Notes: generated from the letters alone by a model not told the origin. 64,000 nucleotides of DNA from Callaeas wilsoni (GCA_013398955.1 VWPU01000914.1:367682-431681); one strand, 5' to 3'. Numbered from the stretch's first letter, positions 37,441 to 51,200 are shown. A program made the numbers and translations.

Positions 37441-40400
37441 TCAAGATTCTTTACAGATGCAGAAATGCAGGGGAAGATATTTGGAAATGCCAGACTGGGA
37501 AAGAATGATATCCCAAACGTAATGCAAAGTACTTCCTTCAAGTCAAGTACCAAATCAACCCATTTGACAGACGGGATTTAGTGATGAAAGAATAAGCACA
37601 CTCTGTTCCGTGAGAAACAGTTAAATCAGAGTGGCAACAAGAAGAAACGATCTTCTATCTTCCCTCCCCAACCATCTAACACAGAAAATCAATCCTGACT
37701 GCTATTAGCCCCTCAACTCCTCTAGAAAGTTACTACTTAGTATACAGCTCCCTAGAAGCATGTGAATGAAGGCTCCCAGCCTCCTGCTCTTCTCTGTGCC
37801 CTTGTCCAGGCAGTCACGCTTCTTTTGCATTGGCACTTACACTTAGATGAGTAAGTTATGAGCAAGTCCAGTGATCTGAGCCAGCCAAAATAATTACTAT
37901 TTTTCTTCTCCTAGATCCACTTTCTGTTGGCTTAGTTCCTTGAACTGACTTACCATCTGGTCATACAAGAGCAAGAAATGGCATAAGTGGGGGCAGAACC
38001 ACTAAGTCAGGGGAGAAAGGGAAGAGGGAAGGTTTGAGAGCAGCCCAAGCTGAGATATTGTAGGTTGGCACTCCCTCTGCTTTGGTGGAGGGCATGTCCT
38101 TCTAGATATGTTTACAGAAAAACCACTGTATGCTATACAGCTCATTACCTTTAAGGAGACAAATTCTGCCACTGGACAAATACATACTAATCCTGGTATA
38201 GCTGGCAGAAGTCAATTCTAAAATATACATTTCATACATTTGGTGTGATATCTATTAACAATCAAACCATATGACATCTGCCTGCTAGAATTATCTACAA
38301 TTATCTATTTCTGGTGTGACTAAATTCACACCAGAAAAAGACCACTCATTATTAGTCTCTGGATTTCCAGTGGATAGGAAAATTAATTCCTATAGATTTG
38401 TACTACTGGGTAAAGTATTTTCAATGACACTAAGTCAGAATTAAGCTATGAAAACATATTTTAAAATATAGGTCTGATTTTTTAGGTATAGCTAGTTATT
38501 CTGAATAGTCACCCATAAAACTAAAGCACATTCTTCTTCTGCATTGCAAGCTCTTTTTGATTCATTTAGAAAACAGGAATTAATCTAGTATTAGTATTTT
38601 AAATATCTGTACAATAAAGTAAGAATTATCTATATTACAGCAATCTATCTTGCTCAGTTTTCAGCAGACTGATAGAATAAATTTCCTTCTTACTGCTGTT
38701 CTCACCTTCACTGCTGTCTTGTTTGCTCTCACCTTTCTTGAGGAAAGAGTTAACCCAGCCTCTAATTGTGAGCTTTCTTTAGCTAAAGAAAGATAAAGCA
38801 GGATTTAAAGACCGTTTTCAACTAGCTTCATCATACACTGAAAGGTCACTTACTTGTTTAACTAATTCTCACTTTAAGTTTGATGGCTATTTTAAAGATG
38901 CTGATCTTCAGACTACTTTTATTTCTAGAACAAAGAAAATAAGCACAGATTTTAAAACAAATCCCAGGAAATGCCCTGTAAATTTCTAATTTACTATGTT
39001 CTTCAATCAATGGTAGTAGTTCTGGTTACCTAAAAATATATCAAGATATTTTTACAATTACAAAAATTATAGAGGTGGGTCACTCATATAATAAGGGAAC
39101 CAAATATATAAATAGTAAGGTTCCCAAATAAGGGAACCAAAAATAAACAGTTACATTTGATCTGAACATAATTTCCTTTTTAGTCCAGAATTTCTTTTAT
39201 TATCATTAGAGAAAGAGAGGAGCCGATTGTAGTATTTCTTAGTATTTCCAGAACTGGATAACAACTTCAAATTGTAAGCTGTGCAAGTTTCCTCTTTAAA
39301 TTAGCAAATTAAGTTAACATTTTCTCAGTATAAAAAATATGCACAATAAAATATGAGAGTTAAGAGTTACATTACTGTTTTGGAAGCTCTGCCTACCTTG
39401 TGTTATTAATCTGGGAGTACTACTGAAGTTTGTTTCTGGGGAAATTTATTATTGAAAGCCTTAACTTCATTCTTCTTTTGGTTGCACTCTAGGTATTTTA
39501 ATATTAATAAATTTATTTTCTCAATTTATATAAATTACCTACTGATTTTTTATTATCAGAGTTCTAAAAGAGAAAAAAGAAACAATATGAAGTCTGCATC
39601 AATGCCGGAACCTGAGATCACGGCTTATGTATCTTCATGTTCTAGAAGAGTCAGATTCCAGTGTCTCACTTCAATTACATACATATCTGAGAGTTAATAA
39701 TAGATAAATATACATAGATATCAAATTCTTATATAATACTACTATGGCTACACAGAGACTCCACATTCAAAACAGTATGTAAATGTGTCTAGTCAATATT
39801 TCTGACCTATTTTGTTGAGTGTATTTTTTACATATATAATTGGGTCATGTTCCACTAATATCATGCTTTCCTCTTCAACTCATTTTTATTCATTTATTTT
39901 ATCACATTTGAACAGCTTCTGCTAATCCTATTCTCTGTCAAATTTGGATTAGAGCTGTGCAGAACTTTAACATCATTTTAGCTGACAGATAGGATTTCTG
40001 GCAACCCTAAAGATGTGGGTGGAAAAGGCTGCAGAGTGAAATGTTTTTCTTCACGCACATCTATTAGTTACAGTCCCAGGCTGCATTAAGAGACTTGCAA
40101 ACAAAGCTTCAGATTCAAAAAGGGTTCTAAGAAAATGCTTCAGTCCTCATTACCATTAATATTTGTAATCCAACTATTAAATAATTCACTAAGAGCCCTC
40201 ACTTTCAGTCTGCTAGGTGGGTCAGCACACATGGAAAAAATAGCTGTTTACATAAGAAAGATAAGATTATTGAAGAGATGTGCTAGGATTTATAAATCAT
40301 TTTCCTGGCAACTCTAACAGCTATTTTGCAGGTATCTCCCTTCTACAAGTTGTCCTTTAAGAAACCCCCTTTCTAGATTTCTGTCTGTAAGGCTTTTTGT

Positions 40401-43400
40401 AGTATTTTGAAAATAAAAATGATTAAGTAGTAGGAAAATTGTCTCCTCAAATCAATTACACAATGAGGTCAGGAAGAGTTGTACTTCCATGGGAATACAT
40501 CCAGTTGAATGTTTCCTTCATGCTCTATAGTTGTGCATGTAATTTGTCTGTATCTATCATAACCCTCCTGGTCCCTGCTCCCTCTTCCCCGTCCCCAAAA
40601 TTAGATTAAAATAATGCTAAAGTTGCTAAGATAAGCAACCTGATAACTCTGAAGTTAAGAGAAGCCAGAAGAAAGATTGCTGGTACAAAGTTAACTTGAC
40701 CCCCTAGTGCAACAGTCTTTAAAGCTCCGCTATTTTTCTCCACAGGATCCTGCTTCATTTAGTGCACAGAACACTCTGGGGATTAATTTAGGTTATGTAG
40801 TAAAGAAAACTGTCAGTAGAATTCCAGCTTCATTTACTGCATTAATAGGAAACTGTGTAGTAAATGAAGCAGACGAGTGCCTCAATCCCTTCCTTTCCAC
40901 CACATGCTCCCAGATCACCCTTCCTATTTACGTGACTCACACTCACTCTCTCCAAGTTTTAACATCTTTGACCAGGCGTTTCAGCTCTTCCCTACAACTT
41001 CTCATCTCCAATAATGGCATCTGCCTCCAGGTTGGTACCATCACCTGAAGAAGAACAAGGACAGGAGGCTCCCTCTACACATTGTCTGGGCAGCTGGAGA
41101 GGAAATACGGGATATGCAGTTTCCATACCCAGGGCTCGCTGCTGTGCCAAGTTGCCATTAGATCCTGAGATAATCAACATAGGAAAAGTAAGACAGAGTG
41201 GTGGCTCTTATGTATTTTGATACCTCCCACACTCTGGGCATGGTTTGTTGCTTTGCCACTGAGTTCATGGAGCAAAGTTAACAAATTCAGTTTTGCTGGA
41301 CACATTTATCAGAAATACTTCCAAATTATAATTAACACTGTACTAATTAATGAGCTTATTCATATTAAAATAACTTTCCTACTAAAATAAGTACTTCAGT
41401 TTTCATTCATTGACAATTCACAGCAAAGGCTTCCAAATCCAAAATACTAAGTAGCTAGAGTCCAATCTCAGTTTTATACACAACCTCACCAGAACAACTG
41501 GATATCACTTTCACTGAAATAAGTAATTACTATATAAGTCAGTATAAAGTTTCTAGGAGCTGCTATTCAATTAGAACCTATCATATCAAGAAAAACAAAT
41601 CAGGTAGCACCCTTTTTTATGTGTCCAGATGCAACACTGAGTTTGCCAGAGTGTAGGTGGCAGTGACAAAAACATGAAGTCATTACTGAGCATTAGAATC
41701 ACAAACAGATTGATATGCAGTTGTGGGAGCAAACACTATACCCAGTGACACCTATTAATTGAACCCGCTTCAGCTGAAACTCTCATGTGACGTATTTCAG
41801 TCATATAGCCAGGAGTTGTATGCCACTGTGTTAATGGGCACAAACAGCAGCTGGCTAGTCTGAAAAATCAGTTTGGTTTTATTCCTTGCATTTATATTTT
41901 GGGTTAGCAAAAGCATGAATTATAACTCTATTCCTACACTTACAAATGATACTATTCTACATATGTTTCACATTCAAACTATAGAATAGCAATTCTAATA
42001 TTTAGTTGGGGTCTTTTTCCCCTGAAAGACTTAAAACTCCATGAATCATGACTATGTACATGACTTTTCACTATATAATTGAGTTTCTACTTTCCAAACA
42101 AAAAAAACCCAAAAAACAAAAACACATAAACATTAAAATAAATCTGTAAAATTTTCTGCCAGTTTCATATTTTAGGTCTAATTCATGCTTCTTGAATACC
42201 AAGATAAATATTCTTAAAGTAGCTAAGGAATTAATGAAAAATCAGCTGGACTTTCTTCATGATGTTCAGCATGTGATCCTACACACCAACTTTTAGAAAC
42301 AATGAGGAATACATCAAGAATAACCAATAAATGAATAATTTTTTGAAAAAGCAATGTCATGAATGTAGGTATATTTCTACATTTGTTATACAAGAATACA
42401 TTTTAAAAAATTGTTTAAACTATGCATCAAAGTCCCAGAAAAACTACAAATGCTGTCTGGGTTAGCTAGTTGAAGCTGTTCTTCCCAAAGACAAAACCAG
42501 AAAATGTAAAATTTCAAATCATCTTCCAAATCTGTCAGATCACAAAACCCCCAAAGTTAAGGTTATATCAGGATCTTTAAAATGGATATAGGTATTCATG
42601 CTGAAAAAAACCCGTTTCAGTACTAACATTATCACTTCGCCTACATTTCTGCATAATAAGGCTTACAGCTTTGCAGCTTTTACACCCTGCTGAGTGGTAC
42701 CCTGAGGCAATGATGTGCTCCTGGTTGCCACATCATGTGCAGACTTCCTCAGTCACCAGGCACAGGACACCTATCATATCCTGTTCTCCAGGCCTGCATG
42801 TTCCCATAGTTGTGAGAAGCACCAGTGCTGGTTGAAGTGCCACTACAGAATACCTACGCTCTAAACTTGTGCTCCTCAGGTTTGTGGATCCTTTTTATGT
42901 TTATGTGTAATACTGCTTTTTACTCAGCTCAAGAACTACAACATCCTTTTAAGCAATGCCATAAACTAATAGCATACTTATTTAACTTCATTCCTCCCTC
43001 TTGCAGTGTTTCAGGTTTGTCTCCAATAAGCATTTTCAGTTTTCCTTTCTACTACAGCATTTGAATAACATTTTTTTGTTACCATGAAGTAACGCACAGA
43101 ATACAAGGCGGGAAACTACATTTGCCTTCCTAGATGTTGTTATAGAAGGATCATTATCTCGTAAGTATTACTTCAAATCTTCTCAATTAGTTCTTAGCAA
43201 GACTGACTTGTTTGACTCACTTCAGCAGTTCACAAAACCAAATGAAAACGCTATTCTTTTGATCAATTGCATACCACTGACATTAATTTCTAAATTCCTG
43301 ATATATTCACACTATTCCCTACATTCACCTGTTTTTGTGACGTTTTCTTGGAAAGAAGCTGCACAGAACAAATTCTTAAGAGCAAGAAACTGAGGTGGGA

Positions 43401-46400
43401 AGTTGAAATCATTTATTTGTTAAACTGAACCTTTTAGAAACTGATAGTCATACAGCAGTGATATATTCTGCTTTTAGAAAGTTAAATTTGTGAACCTGCA
43501 TTATAGTAAGTGTTCTGAACACTTTTTTTACTTCTTTCATGTCATGCAAGTTCCAGGACACATTAGAAGGGCTTCTTTTCTCAGGCATGGCCTAGAGAGA
43601 TTCATTAAATATGTAGCATTTGAGTACCTCATAAAAACTGGACAGCAAAGCTAGATATCAAACATCTCAAATTATGAGCAACACGACAAGAAACAACATG
43701 TCACCAAAACTACTGACTGCTAAATTATGATACTCCACAGTTTTATCACTTTTTTTCATACTATCTGATAGACTTACATTGGCTAAAGCATCCAGGCTTT
43801 GTTAGAATAAATGTAGACCTATAATGCTTTTTTTTTCTGAGGAGAAAACAGGGAAGAGATTTAACCCAACCATTTCTCATTCACATTGCAATTCCAAAAG
43901 TTCATCTCAAATCCCACTTCAATTTACTCTGGCATTCTTCAATAATTCTGACAGCTCTCTCTCTACATGCTGAAACTGCCAAGTCTTAGAGATGCTTCTA
44001 CTGAGATTTATTCTACACAGGAACAAACAAGCAAGGCAGATCTTTTTTAGCTTGCTCACTCTTTTAGACTAATGTCTTTTGATTTCTTCATTAGAACTGC
44101 TTCAATTTGCACTTTTGGAACACCTACACTAAGATTCATTTACCTATCTCCAGAGGGTATGCCACGGGCAGGTTTTGAGCATCTGCAGTGGTCACCTGTA
44201 GGCAATATAATTACTCCATAAACACTGTCAGATGAGGAAGCAAAAACCTGTTTTCCATTTTAATAAACAACTGAAGAAATAGTGGCCATTTATGCATTTT
44301 ATTCAGTGTCTTAAAACCAGAAAAAATAAAGGAACAATCCTAAGAAAAAGACTGAAAAGCCAAGTATCTTCATTCTGAACTCCTTCTGAGAGATGATGGA
44401 TTTGAAGGAACCAACCACTGTATGAGGAATATTTACCAATATACTTTCCCTTCTTAAGAGGAGGAAAGCAGACAGAGGTCTCTTCATGGAAATGATACAT
44501 GCATACTTATTTTCAGAAGAGGGCTTGGGGCTGCTGAAACCCAAGTCCTTGAGAAAGCTTGCAGGCTGCCTAAATGCAGGAGCTAGGTGGCTTGCTAAGC
44601 AAAAAAATACCTTTACAGCATCTTGCAACATTGAAGAGTTACCATTCCAGCTTCTGGAAAACCTGAGATGCCCAGCTTGTACGTGGAATTAAGGTTCTTG
44701 TGCTAAGTTTCTAAAGTATTACAAATTATCTTGCCTCATGGTAAAATAATTACGATTTTTCAGCATCACAGTGTTTAAGATTCTTTGAGGATACTAGACT
44801 AAGTAACCTGAGCACAAGGTTGAACAAACAAAAACACCTCATCTATTAACTGTCCAAGTATTTTACTATTTGGTTGCTGAAAACCAATGTCCTTTAGTAG
44901 CCATTGCTAGGTACTTAGGGACCAGTATACTGATAGGGAGAGGTAAAAAAACCTCAAAAAATGTTGGCTCTTTGACTGGATTTTTTTTTTTTCAACTATT
45001 ATGAGTTATTAATTTAAAGTCTTTCAGTATTACTGGAAGTTGTCACTCAAATCTTTGGAGCTGTTTTATGAGATGTGCTTGCTACCACTAGGAAAAGCCT
45101 AAGGACCTACCTTTCTTTCAGGAACATGTGGAGCATGAGAATTTGTTGCACAGTTACTCCCCAGAATTTTCTAGTATTCTTGCCATTGGAATCTAACCCT
45201 CTACCCCCTAAGCTCCACCCACAGAACTGTCAAAAAAATACTTCTGAGTATGCCAATGTGAAGAGCTTGGAAATTTGTGTTTGGGAAAAAAATAGCACGT
45301 GATGGGATAACTCTTTACAGACTTATTTGCTTTATTGGTGCTAAACACTGGCATTACAATCACAAATTTGTAGGCTTTGTGGTTGCTTCCTTACATGTAA
45401 TTTTATTGTATTTTATTTAAAGAACATCTTGTTTGCACAAAATAATTAATTTAGTAGCTCTAAAGCATTTTCATTCTTTACTCCGGCCTTTTTATTCTAA
45501 TTTAACTGATGGACAGCTAATATAGGCAGCTTGACCAAAACAACTGCACATGTATCCTTAAGGATACAAAATATCCAGTATTTGCACACATATTTGCATG
45601 CATGTATTATCATACCTTCGAGACTGTACATCCACAGAAAGTTTGTAATCAAAGGCTTCACTCTGAAGAACTGGAGAGGCTGTTTGCATGCATAATGCTC
45701 AAATGCTTAGCATAGCTACCCAAGACAGTACTTCAATGTCACTCCTGAAGTATCCCACCTACGTGACATTTATTTAGCGTCCCCAAACTTTTCCCCAAAA
45801 TACGGTATGACAGAATATGAGGCAATGTCCAAGCTCTTAAGAATAGCAAAGATATGCCCAAGGCCAGGAAAAACAGAACCATGCTAGGCTAGAAACATCC
45901 TACCTGGCAGAGGTGTGCAAGTTGCACAATACCAATGCATACGGCACATAGACCTACACAGTCACGTGTGCACATTCAACTCAGCTGAAGAAGCAACATC
46001 ATTACTTATATATGTGGGACTCAAAGCACCATATATGCAGTTAGAATAAGAAATGAAGCATCAGCAAGAGACTTCTGCTGAGATTTTACACAGTTTTCAG
46101 AAATCTGTTTGGATGTACCAGCAGGTATCCTGCTTCCAAGACCTTAAGAAAAAATGCTTAATGACTGGTCTCTCTGGATCCCATTAAGTGATCATGTGAA
46201 CAGCAGGGCACTGAAAGATACTCAACAGAAACCTCTTAGTAACATTTTATGCCACCACACAGTTTGTGTTTCATTTGTTCCGGAGGAGACTCGGAAATTC
46301 ATTCAGGTTTGCAGAATCAAGGTATCATATATGAGACTCTGTACTGAATATTAACTGGAAAACAAATCACCTACAAGTATGAAAGAAGATAAAATTACAA

Positions 46401-46991
46401 GGATAGAAGACATAGGCATCCTGATTGCAAAGCATGTATTATGAACATGTTATTCACCTTTATTCAATAGTGTTCTGTGATAGGGAATAAGTAGAAATCC
46501 ACTACTCTCAAAAAATGCTAAAAGCCACTTAGACTGGTCTAGCAAAGTGTGTTTTACCTAGTACTCATATTACACAGTACAGCTACGCTCATCTCAAAGA
46601 TCTTCCGTGGAATGCATCTGACCAGTATCCAGAATATCCTGGACTGGGAAGACAAGCCTACAACACAGGATCAGGCATTCGATCAGGCAGCATTCTCTAC
46701 AGTCGTATCTGTCACATGGTCAAAGTGCCTCTATCTCATAGTTTCTAACAGATGAATAATATTTGCCTTTGGGCCAAGCATGAATTAAGCCTGATTTTAG
46801 CAGCATGCATGCCCAGCACCTGCTGAAAACAAGACACTTCCAAATGTGCTTCAAGCTGGGCACTGCTGGTAGAACTGGTCATTTACAAATCCTGACCTGC
46901 TTAAACAGTAATAATTTTGCCCTTCACCCCAAAAACTAGGAGAGATTGCTCAAGTACTGCCTCTCATATATGCTTAAGATGGACACGATTA

Positions 46992-47546
46992 TGTTCTTCC
47001 TTTGGCTGTGATTTTCTTTATAGTAGCTGGTATAGTGCTGTGTTTTGAATTTCAGAAAATAATGTTGTGAACACAACTGATTGATGTTTTAGCTGTGGCT
47101 GAGCAGGGTTTACACTAAGTCAAGGACCTTTTCTGCTTCTCACACCATCCCAACAGCAAGGAGACTGGGGGCCACAAGAAGCTGGGAGAAGACAGAGCCA
47201 GGACAGATGACCCCAGCTGACCACTGAGATATTCCATACCATACGATGGCAAGCTCAGTATATAAGCTAAGGGTAAAGCTGGTTCCATTGCTTGGATACT
47301 TGGAATGGGCATCAGTCAGTAGGTGGCCAGCAACTGCATTGTGCAATATTTGCTTTGTATATTCAAATTTATATCATTATTACTGTTTTTCCTTCTGTTT
47401 CTCTACTACCAAACTGCCTTCATCTCTACCCCTGAATTTTACTTTCTGTGCCCTTCCCTCCAGTTCTCTCCCCATCCTGCTGGGAAAGGGAGTGAGCAGG
47501 CATTTGAGTGGTATTTTGCAACCTGCCAGCTTAAGCCAGGACAATT
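46992..47546 (+). mobile_element. Solo LTR of an avian endogenous retrovirus
   Basis: About 555 bp collinear with an avian ERV LTR family that I recognise from memory. The order is: a TG start (46992) with a 'tagtagctggtatagtgctg' block (47021-47040), 'tttacactaagtcaagg' (47110-47126), 'aagctgggag' (47179-47188), 'ccaggacagatgacccc' (47199-47215), 'gatattccataccata' (47228-47243), a TATA box 'tatataag' (47259-47266), 'gcattgtgcaatatttgctttgtat' region (47336-47360), and a 3' end near 'aagccaggaca' (47533-47543). I see no gag, pol or env sequence on either side and no partner LTR, so the internal region was probably lost by LTR-LTR recombination. No clean target-site duplication is visible, so the ends may be off by a few bases. 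The short frames inside it are not genes. Confidence 0.75.
47259..47266 (+). promoter_or_regulatory. TATA box of the solo LTR (TATATAAG)
   Basis: A canonical TATATAAG at the position where this LTR family carries its core promoter, about 270 bp from the LTR start. It is intact although other LTR parts have drifted. Whether it still drives transcription cannot be seen from sequence. Confidence 0.6.
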
Positions 47547-49131
47547 GTTAAGTATGTATAATATTGACACTGTTACATTCTTACCATATTAATTTTTTCA
47601 GTAGCTACTGTAGTGAGTTTCAAGCTGTTTGTTACAGTAGCATCTGTCTTAGATTTCTTTTTCTGGCAAAGAAAGCTCTTCAACAATGAAATAATTGTGG
47701 TAGCACATTGACCACATCTTGAGTTTGGGCATATGTCCCAAGGAGATCTATTTCAAAAGCAATGAAGCACAACCTAAAATGGAATAGAATAATATGTCAC
47801 TATATTCTACCATGGAAGGGAACTTTTCTTCTTGGTGCAAAAGTAAACTTGGAACTCCTTATAGATTGTTTGACTATTGCTGTTGTCAGCATAATTGACT
47901 TTTTTCCTTACAAAAAATATAATCTACAGAGAACTAAAAGAGTACTGAAAAATTTCCATGTAAAAGTATTTTGTGTCAGGTTTCTGTATCGCCCCAAAAT
48001 TCTCTTGCAGCTTGAAACCTTCCCTCACCTCAACCCTAACAATTGTCCATTTCTATGAATGCTACAATGAAATACGGCCATAAAGGCAAAATATTTTTAA
48101 AAAAGGAAAAAGAAGAAGAAAAAAAAACCACCCTATCTTGACGTTCTTAAAATATGAACTACTTATACTTTTAGTACACTCAGTTTTTGTTAAGATGTCA
48201 ACAGAAAGCATTAAGACATTCTGTTCCACAATAATGATAATCTTAAGGCCCTATTACTTGCATAATTGGAATTTGGAAGTTTTAATGAACTCTAGTTTGT
48301 ACAATGCTGTTCATCATAAGTATGGACAAGAACAATTTACAGGGTTATATTCTTTTTTATAATATGCAGAATTAAAAATGACTATTCATTTTGACAAAGA
48401 CTGATATGTCCAAAGTGTTCCGTGTCAAAAATTATTTGAGTAATGAGTGGTTTTCTGCCGTTGAACAAAAATGAAAGCTACTTATAAAACAGAAATTTAT
48501 TTCTAAAAGCTTTATTTTATTAGCATTCGGCATTAAAGGGGTCTGAAAAAAAACAGCTTTCTCTGGAGTGCTTAGATCATGCTCTCATGTTTTCCATGTG
48601 GGATTTACACTTCCTCTTGCAGACACTGATGTGATAGCCATTTGAACTTATGCTCTTAGAGTTATTTTTAAACACTGCTGTAATACAGCAGAGGTAAGAA
48701 CAACTTTCATTTCCAAATGATAGTTTGAAAAGAAACTTCGGAAAATTTAAACCATACAAAAGTCTCCAGACAAAACCTTGCTGCAATAACAACCAGGTGG
48801 CGAAGGTTTCAGAAGATCTCGCGTTTGCTGATAAACTGTAGTAAGAAGTCCTAGGGTTCAATAGCATTGCTTTGACTAAAGCAGTCCCTGTAACTGTAGT
48901 TGTTTAAATGTTCAGAAGAGTTGGGGGGAGAGTGAGGAACCAACCAACCAACGAAACCACACATACACAAAAAAAACCAAACAATCCCTCCATACACACA
49001 AACAAAAAACCCAATACAAACAAACCTAACACCACAAACAAACCTTACCAGAAAATTATGCTCTTTTCATAAGCTATTTGAAATCTCATGAAATTCACCT
49101 TATCACTCTGGTATACCTTTGCAACCTTTAA
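47547..49131. other. AT-rich non-coding stretch with an A/C-rich patch
   Basis: No gene is recognised. A purine-rich patch lies at about 48095-48130 and an A/C-rich low-complexity patch at about 48940-49050, just upstream of the CR1 tail. The 98-codon frame at 47762-48058 matches no family I know. Confidence 0.6.
48940..49050 (+). repeat. A/C-rich low-complexity patch
   Basis: About 110 bases almost free of G and T, with irregular 'aaccaacc', 'acaaacaaa' and 'aaaaaaccc' units rather than one fixed period. Confidence 0.85.
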
Positions 49132-49190
49132 AGGCTGGACTCAATGATCTTCGAGGCCTTTCTCAACCTAAATGATTCTGTAATTCTATT
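49132..49190 (+). mobile_element. CR1 LINE tail, extremely 5'-truncated
   Basis: About 60 bp matching only the last part of the CR1 3' UTR: 'ggctggactcaatgatctt' (49132-49150), 'gaggcctttctcaacctaaa' (49153-49172), then 'gattctgtaattctatt', which recalls the CR1 terminal repeat. No ORF2 part remains. Its orientation is the same as that of the CR1 at 21 kb. Confidence 0.85.
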
Positions 49191-49907
49191 CTCAGACAAC
49201 ATATCAATAATGTGTTGTCTGAAGAGATTCTCAGCTCAGATACGCTATGTTTCTCTTATGAACATAACCTGGTACGGTGAAAGGTTTCAACAAAATCTTC
49301 CAGAAAAACTGTATCTATACATGGTAGTCATTTTTTAGTGGTACCTCACACTTCCATTTCAGAAGTTTGTATTTTAGCTAGGAGTCCACTTTCACTCGTA
49401 CAGATCACTTTAATGTCAGAGGGATTTCCAGATGCTCAGCAATTCACATGCACATAGCACGGCACAGAATGAGCATCTTACCATGGGGACTTCAGGGCTT
49501 ACCCAAGCACCACCAAGGTTTCTGAGAAAACACAACAGAAACATTCAGAAATCCAGACTCTAACAACTAAAGAACAGTTGACTAATTCATTAAATCAGTG
49601 ATAAACAGTCTCAATAGGGTGATACCTAATCACCTTGTCTACTGCGCTAATGACAGTTACTTTTTGATTATATACAGGTCACCTCTTTAGCCTTTCCAGT
49701 ACATTAAGTGTTGTTTGCCTCCTAACCAGAGCTTATTGCAGTATCTGTTTTTAATTACATTTCCTATGCTTCTCCCCTCACCCTTTTAAAAAGTACAGAA
49801 GAGAAGGGTACATGTAAGGGAAAAACAAAGTGTGGAAACTGTTTGGTCAATTCAAATCCTAACACAGCCATAGGTAAAAACAATCGAAGAATTGTATTTG
49901 AGTGTTC

Positions 49908-49930
49908 AAAAAAAAAAAAAAAAAAAAAAA
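49908..49930 (+). repeat. Poly-A tract (23 A)
   Basis: The longest homopolymer in the window. Nothing resembling a processed transcript lies upstream of it, and a retroposon poly-A tail would be unusual in birds, where CR1 does not use poly-A. Confidence 0.9.
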
Positions 49931-50537
49931 GCAAGTGTTGCTTAAGGTCTCTGCAAGATTGACATTGTACCTGTAAACACATGGTGCTAACTTTGTATTT
50001 TCACACACCATCTCTATTCTCTGGTGAATACTTTTGTCAAACGTGAAAAAAACCGTAATTGTTTACATACTTCACCTGACATACCTGATATTACACTAAG
50101 AACTCAGCTATAGCAGAATACATAAGAGAAATAGCTTACCAAAACTAATGCCTGGAATAAAAAAGTTCAAAGTGCTTTGGTACAGCAGACACATTTAGAA
50201 ACACTGATAAATTCAATTTCATTAGAAAGGTGATAGGAGGCTGCAGTTTTACATATCAGTTTCTGAACCTTGAAATCTCTCCTTCCCACAGAAGGATGCT
50301 GCTTCAAACCTTTCCTATCTGGAAATTAAAGCACCAGAGTAACTGCTACAGGAAGGGCTGCCCAACTGCTCCAAATGAGCCAGCGTGCCCAGCACCTTGG
50401 GCTGTTTGATGCAAGGCCGGCAGCTGAACAGATTGGGCCGTGTGTGTCCCTGTCCCTGCATACATAGCAGCCATCTGGAAACAAACAGCTCAATCATGAA
50501 AGAGTAAAGCTAATGAGGAAAATTGCAGCTTCCTGAT

Positions 50538-50596
50538 CAAAAAACCCCGAACCCCTCAAAAACCCCAAATTAAAAAAAATTTAAAAAAAAAAAAAA
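50538..50596 (+). repeat. A/C-rich low-complexity patch ending in a poly-A tract
   Basis: Alternating A runs and CCCC groups from 50538, then A runs, ending in 14 A at 50583-50596. Confidence 0.85.
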
Positions 50597-50759
50597 GGAG
50601 GTACTTGCTTACTTCCTTACTATGCCTGTTTTAAGATTCATAAAAGATGAGGGCTTTTCTTTATCTCCTTCTGTAACTATCCTTTTTAGCTACATTAAAA
50701 TCATCACCATGGGAAATGAGGAGGCAGATATGAGATATGATATCTCAGATACGAGAGGC

Positions 50760-51200
50760 AAGCGCTAGCACATCGTTCATCTGGTGCTGATGCCTCAGTC
50801 TGAGGCACCGCAGAGCCAGCAGCCATGCAGCCCAGCAAGTTTCGCTGAAGGCTGCTGTCAGGTCACCGAGACCTTGCGAGGGGATGCTTAAATACAGCTA
50901 AATTTAAGGCCACAGCAGCCTCTATAACAGTCATGAGAAGCAGCAGTTGGAGGAAGGAGGCAAGAAGTTAAACAAATTCGGTACATCACCTGGGCTCACG
51001 CTCTGACCACCGTCCAGAAGCGCAGGCCAATGAGGAGCCACGCTAACAGTGTGCTATTCAGCTTGGCCAACTTTGCAGCAACTCCAAGCCAGCCTGTGCC
51101 CCAGCACGTGCCCAGGCTCCGGCTCTACCAGCAGCAGCTACTGAGAATCAACCCCAGCTGCTCTGAAGTTTGTGACTTCACCTTTAATGAGCCTAATTAA
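50760..51200. other. GC-richer block of unknown nature
   Basis: About 440 bp with higher G+C and scattered CpGs compared with its flanks. No known repeat, exon or domain is recognised. It might be an old repeat or a distal regulatory element. It begins beside two short palindromes. Confidence 0.35.

Larger units (their letters stand above)
30457..46991. other. Long AT-rich non-coding stretch, no gene recognised
   Basis: About 16.5 kb without recognisable exons. It contains G/T-rich and A/C-rich low-complexity patches, an (AC)7 run at 33619-33632, a 13-bp AT-rich inverted repeat at 34321-34352, C-rich tracts at 37361-37382, a local repeat of 'ataagggaaccaaa' (39090 and 39128), and a 12-T tract at 44981-44992. 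Open frames up to 113 codons (40707-41048) show no known domain. Confidence 0.6.
49191..50759. other. AT-rich non-coding stretch
   Basis: No gene is recognised. It holds the 23-base A tract at 49908-49930, the A/C-rich patch with a 14-base A tract at 50538-50596, and the first of two short palindromes (50731-50747). Confidence 0.6.

Noticed and set aside
47246..47592. Overlapping 101- and 89-codon plus-strand frames
   Set aside because: They lie in the U3/R/U5 sequence of the solo LTR, which is non-coding in this family.
49908..49930. Poly-A tracts (also 4222, 60506 and others) as tails of processed pseudogenes
   Set aside because: No mRNA-like or SINE-like body precedes them, and birds have few poly-A retroposons because CR1 does not mobilise them.
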